DNA of 64,000 nt from Globisporangium splendens (lineage: Eukaryota; Oomycota; Peronosporomycetes; Pythiales; Pythiaceae): NCBI GenBank assembly GCA_006386115.1, contig VFIW01000049.1, forward strand, positions 248,001 through 312,000, read 5' to 3'. The notes beneath the pieces are model-generated. The model did no database searches. It was not told the origin of the DNA and saw only the letters and a list, made by a program, of their open reading frames with translations. This document shows positions 57,701-64,000 of this stretch, piece after piece. Position numbers and translations under genes: made by a program. Within the stretch, counting starts at the first letter, position 1. Every line of letters starts with the position of its first letter.

Positions 57701-60700
57701 CAAAATTCAAGTCCAAGACGCGCTCGATAGCAATGCTGTGATCGGATCGTGCACCTGGGTGCTTCCTCATTATTTGCTGGATGGGAGTGATGCGAGTAAG
57801 AACGACCGGTCTCAAGGTGGTGATGTGGTGTTAAAACTCCAATCTGATGTCATTGCGACACACTGTGCGAAGTCAAAACGAAGCGTACCTTCAGGTGAAC
57901 TCCATCTCTCGTTGAGGCGAATAGACACAGAAGATCAAGCTGAAATTACCAAGCGCAAGGTAGCAATAGAGCAGTCGGCACGTCGAGCTGGAATGTTTTA
58001 TTTCCGCTTGGCTTCTCCGCTTACTGGCTCTCTATGCTCGGTTGCAGCACTCGTGCCAAGCTCGACCAAGGTTGACGAAGCAATCTGTGCCTTGGAAGAT
58101 GAACTGAAGGGAGAGAACTCGCTATCCTTATCATCAAAAGGAAGGAGCAAATGGAAGCAAATTAGCGAAGTTGACACTGGCGTTCTTCCGGTTGATGGTG
58201 ATTGCCTCCCTGAGAAACACAAGATCGCGATTCTATTGTCAACGAAACCAACCTCGTCTACTGACGAAGAACATGGCGCTGTTGTAGGATTTATTGAACT
58301 CAACCCACGACGCCTGGTATCAGCAACCAAGGCGCCAAAAAGCGAGATCTCCCAGCAGCTACCGGTTCAAGTTTGGCACTCTTCTCCGCCAGCCAAGACG
58401 AAAGACCAACGTGTGCAAGCTTTTCTTGGCAAGCTTGAAGACATGCAACTTGCGCTGCGTTTCAAGTATATGAAGGCATTTCAATGCCAACTTTACCTGA
58501 AATTGCTGAAGCTAGAGTCGCCGACGGCCAACATTTTTGCTGCAAACGCCAAGAGTTCATCTCGAGTCGATATGCGGCTCTTGCATTCCAAAGAGCAGTG
58601 GATCAAGTCAGCCCTTGGTGTGCTAAATCTGAAAACGAACCAGATAGAGTGGGAGAGCAGCAGAGCTGGCAATCCGATTCCATTCTTTTACTCGAACGAG
58701 CACGAAATCTCTGAGCCAGTTTACAACTCGTGCTGTTTCGATTAGAGAATCCGTCAAGTGAAGACACTGGTGCGCGAGAAGCGTATGACCAGATTTCTCT
58801 GCTGAGCATACTCACTGATGCAAATACGAGTGAGGGCAAAGTGTATCCTTTGCAAGTGGAAATGACTACAACCAGCCAAAGCGCATCCGGCAGCAGACTG
58901 AGCATGCATTTGGAGGTAATTTTTGTGGGTGATGATGAATCGTTTGAAGACAAAGACGCACGAGTCGTGAAAGAGCGCAAAGAAAAAGCGTTCATATTGG
59001 CTGAGGGTGCTGTCGAATTGAAAAGATTGTTTGCCTTCATGGGCGGCGACGAAGAAACACCGCTAAAGATCAGTGATTTGAAAGCTCATCTGATTGAAGG
59101 AGACGAAATGGACAATAACGGAACGGAGAAAGCGCGAGAAGTGCTTCAGCATGCAGCGGATATGGAAACGGACGGGGACATTGACAAACTTTTTGCCGCG
59201 ATGGATGTGAATGGAGATGGCATGCTCTCGTGGGATGAATATGCAGACCGCATACAGAATATACACGCACTGGCTCATGCAAAAGCCACGCAGCCCCAAG
59301 TAACCACTGGACCTAATAATGACGGCGAGACTAAGGTTGAAGAGGGTATTGCCAATAGCGACAGCACAAAAGACGAGGAACCTGAGATCAAGGCGGATGA
59401 GGCAAATCATGACAAAGCAGCAGATACTCTTTCAGTCAGTTCAACATGCAGCTCATTGTCAACACTATCAAGGCTAATCGAAAAGCAGCAAATAGAAGAG
59501 CTGGGAAAGATCGATGAGTATGTTGCACCCGCTCCGGCAAAGGAAACGGTCGACCCAGACGTTGCATTTACTCAAGTGAAGGAGCCCAAGAATCAAGCCC
59601 TTGCAGAACCCGTGCCAGAGCGACCTACAGCAGCTCGCTCACCTGAACCTGTGGATCATCGACCGTCTGAAATGCAAATGCCCAGCATTCCTACTCGCCG
59701 GTCGCAGCATAGCCAGGATCGCGTGAAATCGCAAGATCATCAGCCTCCAAGACTGCGAGAGAAGGCCAATGAACGACAGGAAGAATCAATCGTCATGCCA
59801 GCTGCACCAAAGCAGCGATATCCAGTTTTGAACTCTTATGTCCTAGACTGGAAAGTCGAAGATGTAATGCTGTGGCTGACCTCGGAGATGGAGCTGAGCC
59901 AGTATTGCGAAGCCTTTCAAAAAAATGCTGTGAATGGAAAGCTACTGCTAACCCTGACCGAACAAGAGCTTGAGAGTGAAATGGGCGTTGCCGCTCCACT
60001 GCACAAGCACAAACTAATGAACCAAATCAAAGAGTATCAAGACAAGTTCGGCGAACCTCAGGCACCACCTCGAAGTCCTGGCAAGAAAAAGAACCGAAAG
60101 CCTCAGCTAGTAGAGACAACGCTGCTTGAAACACCCTCATTCCTCAAACGCGAGCAACTGATCACCAAACAAAGCAAAAAGCTCTTGAAGACACCAACTC
60201 GAAGAATTTCATAGCCGGTAAAGGGAGTGAGAGTAGCAAGATTTTTCGTGCAACAACAAGACTCGTCAGTCAGCCACAAAACGCAACGTCATCCAAACTT
60301 GAAAACCAGGGCGAGAGCTATCACGATGCGATGCAAGACATCATGGAATCCATTCGCACACACAGTCCTCCTCCAGAAGAAGACACTCCAGCTCGAGAAA
60401 CTCTTGCATCAACCCAACAGAGCGATTCCCTCTCGACTCCAGCTTTCCCACTTATCCAGATTGGGTCGGTGACAAACACCAACGAGCTCTTTGAAATCGT
60501 GAAACAGCGTGTTTTGCAATTGAGTCAAGTGCTGCTGCCACTTTCGAAGGAGAGACAGGAGGCTTTCAGTGACTTTGGTGATGATGCAGACGATTCGAGT
60601 GAGCCGGAAGAGCAGGACGACGAAAAAGTGGGACTACATTTGGCTTTTCACGCATTCGCAAGCACGTCACGGTCTTCGAAGATCTCCCGTGCCAAATTTC

Positions 60701-61722
60701 AGGACGGTTTACTGTCGTTGTTGTCCATCGATATCTCTTGGCACCAATTTGATCTGTTGTTTCGTCGCCTTGACGTCGACTGCGACGGGGAGTTATCTCT
60801 TGACGAGTTCTGCGAAGTATTCCAACGAAACCACCTGAGTTTCCAGCGAGAGGATCTGCTGTTTCTGGAGGACGCACTCGTCAACTCCGTCATCGAGAAA
60901 CTGGAAACCCAGCAATGGACTCTCATTGAGCTCTTCAAAGCGTTTGACCGTGATGGCAGCGGGGAGATCTCGATTGCTGAGTTTGCTACCTTGGTGCGTT
61001 TTCTATTCACGCGAAAAGACAAAAGGAAGCTTATCCAGTCAGGTAAAGATTCCAAAAAGCGAAGCAAACGGCTCGTGTACTTGCTGATGTCGTGCCTGGA
61101 CGTGTCGGCGGATCGACGGATCAGTCTGCAAGAGTTTTTGCGCTTTTTCTTCGTGATCTGGTCCTCTCGGCTCATGGAAGTGCAGGATCAGCTCTTTGAC
61201 TATGAGAACTCCCAAAAAGCCGAGACAACTCTGAAAAGTAAGGACATTGTCGAGAGTCTGCGAGCACAGAAGAAGATGATGCGAAGAGTGCTGCACACCA
61301 ATTTCTCGCGTCCTTTCCGAGACTCGATGCGATGCGTTGATGTGAACATGCCGAGTCCTTTCAACGGCTTGCTCTCGCGACTTCAATTGCTGCCCACGAC
61401 CCCGAATGCGACGTTTGCGAGCGAGACGACAATGAGCGAGTCGCAGCCGCTTCAGATCTGGCAAGTGCTGCAGGGTCAGACGTCGACAAGCCACCGGAAT
61501 CCGATGTCCTTGACGGCACTGTATGCCGAATCAGAGGCCAGATCCATGGAGGAGTCTTGGAAGCGCGTCCAAAAGGGCAAAAACGAGGTGCTGCGCACGC
61601 GTCTGACTCGGAAGCGCGAACCAGAGCGGTCGAATGCAGTGCTGCAGACGCCGTCGTCCCGAGTTGCACTGGACGGAGCAGCCAAGCTCAAATTCGACCA
61701 TCGGAACCCCACGACGAGATGA
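51766..61722 (+). pseudogene. Giant multi-C2 / EF-hand / SAM gene with multiple frame breaks
   Basis: About 10 kb reads as one protein of about 3,200 residues, but in segments: 51766-51935, 51930-52940, 52903-about 53710, 53710-54058, 54060-54400, 54400-54979, 55034-58745 (broken by TGA 55344-55346 and TAA 56475-56477), 58730-60214 and 60200-61722. Two ordinary introns fit (54309-54385 and about 54977-55033). Repeated C2 domains are recognised by DPYVVFVL (51890), RRPDPLVTLEF (52670), DRKPDPYVTFVFGG (53300), GANPIWNEYLRLEY (54130), GEQDPYVVAKI (55900) and DPVWDEQILEIEW (56535). EF-hands are near 59180 (DVNGDGMLSWDEY), 60770 (DVDCDGELSLDEF) and 60945 (DRDGSGEISIAEF). A SAM domain lies near 59850-60050 (WKVEDVMLWLTSEMELSQY). 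It would be a Ca2+-responsive membrane scaffold. Decay and assembly error are both possible. Confidence 0.7.
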
Positions 61723-63572
<1,850 letters not shown>

Positions 63573-63880
63573 GTGTTTTGCTACAGCTCTCACTAAGAAA
63601 TTGAATTGATGTCTGCTATTGTCGACCTCCTTTGTCTTGCGGGTTTTTCTTGTTGCGTTGCCGTTTCTTGTGTTGCCTGTGTGATTTTTGTGTTTCGTGG
63701 TGTGCGTGTGCTTTGTTGGCGATCTGTGTAACACGACAGGACCTGCCCAGATGCGATGGTTGTGGTGGTTGTGTGCGAGATGGCTCCCCTTTTAGACTCA
63801 AAACTGCCGTAGTCTGGTCTCACCTGTCGTCACCTTGGTCTTCTCCCAATAAGTCGTGCAGGTGAGCAGTCGTGACGCCC

Positions 63881-64000
63881 ATGAAGCAAGTGGCCGAAAG
63901 CGGCGAGGAACTGAGCGACAAGGAATGGCGTCAAATGCACCGCACGCTCTCCCAACTCCAGTTTGAGCCTGTGCCCGAGACACCGGCGCTGCTTCCGCGG
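63881..64000 (+). CDS. Start of an unidentified ORF, cut by the right edge
   Basis: An ATG at 63881 (MKQVAESGEELSDKEWRQMH) opens 40 codons that stay open to the window end. The sequence is acidic and helical, with no domain recognised in this short piece. The context just upstream (GTGCAG at about 63856-63861) could also be a splice acceptor, so this may be an internal exon. Confidence 0.4.
   Translation, partial: MKQVAESGEELSDKEWRQMHRTLSQLQFEPVPETPALLPR

Overview
The window looks like nuclear DNA from an oomycete, probably of the Pythium/Phytophthora group. This is inferred from dense genes with short GT-AG introns (mostly about 60-100 nt), 100-900 bp spacers with frequent divergent or convergent pairs, a Crypton-type tyrosine recombinase, a secreted expansin-like protein, and large signalling proteins that combine RhoGEF, PH and FYVE domains. 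No bacterial-style operons, rRNA, tRNA or CRISPR were seen.

Layout. 0-15 kb: the 3' part of a Crypton recombinase runs off the left edge. It is followed by a low-complexity protein (-), an MSS51-C/PIH1-CS fusion (+), a CIR1-like RNA-processing factor (+), an SMG8-like decay factor (+), a RING-H2 E3 ligase (+) and UDP-glucose pyrophosphorylase (-). 15-29 kb: an S28 Pro-X carboxypeptidase, the oligosaccharyltransferase subunit ribophorin II, a roughly 5 kb gene with two DH/PH/FYVE arrays, and a Ser-rich coiled-coil protein, all on +. 29-38.9 kb: a zinc-ribbon coiled-coil protein (-) with an apparent frameshift, a DHHC palmitoyltransferase (-), a CCT-motif protein (+), a small PH-like protein (-), a RIIa-like protein (+) and a SAYSvFN+UIM membrane protein (+).

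38.9-51.5 kb is all minus strand: a small membrane protein that copies the N-terminus of its neighbour, an RMDN-family TPR protein, an expansin-like protein, a hAT-transposase-like gene, a damaged polyubiquitin gene and VPS53. 51.8-61.7 kb is one giant C2/EF-hand/SAM gene (+) interrupted by frameshifts and in-frame stops. An intact polyubiquitin gene (+) and the start of another ORF close the window. The two polyubiquitin genes form an inverted repeat around VPS53 and the C2 gene.

Most genes are unrelated housekeeping genes. Shared themes are the ER and secretion (ribophorin II, SAYSvFN, DHHC enzyme, VPS53, S28 protease), ubiquitin (two polyubiquitin genes, a RING ligase, a predicted UIM) and membrane or lipid signalling (RhoGEF/FYVE, C2, PH). 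Exon borders come from reading GT-AG sites with phase agreement and are predictions without transcript support.
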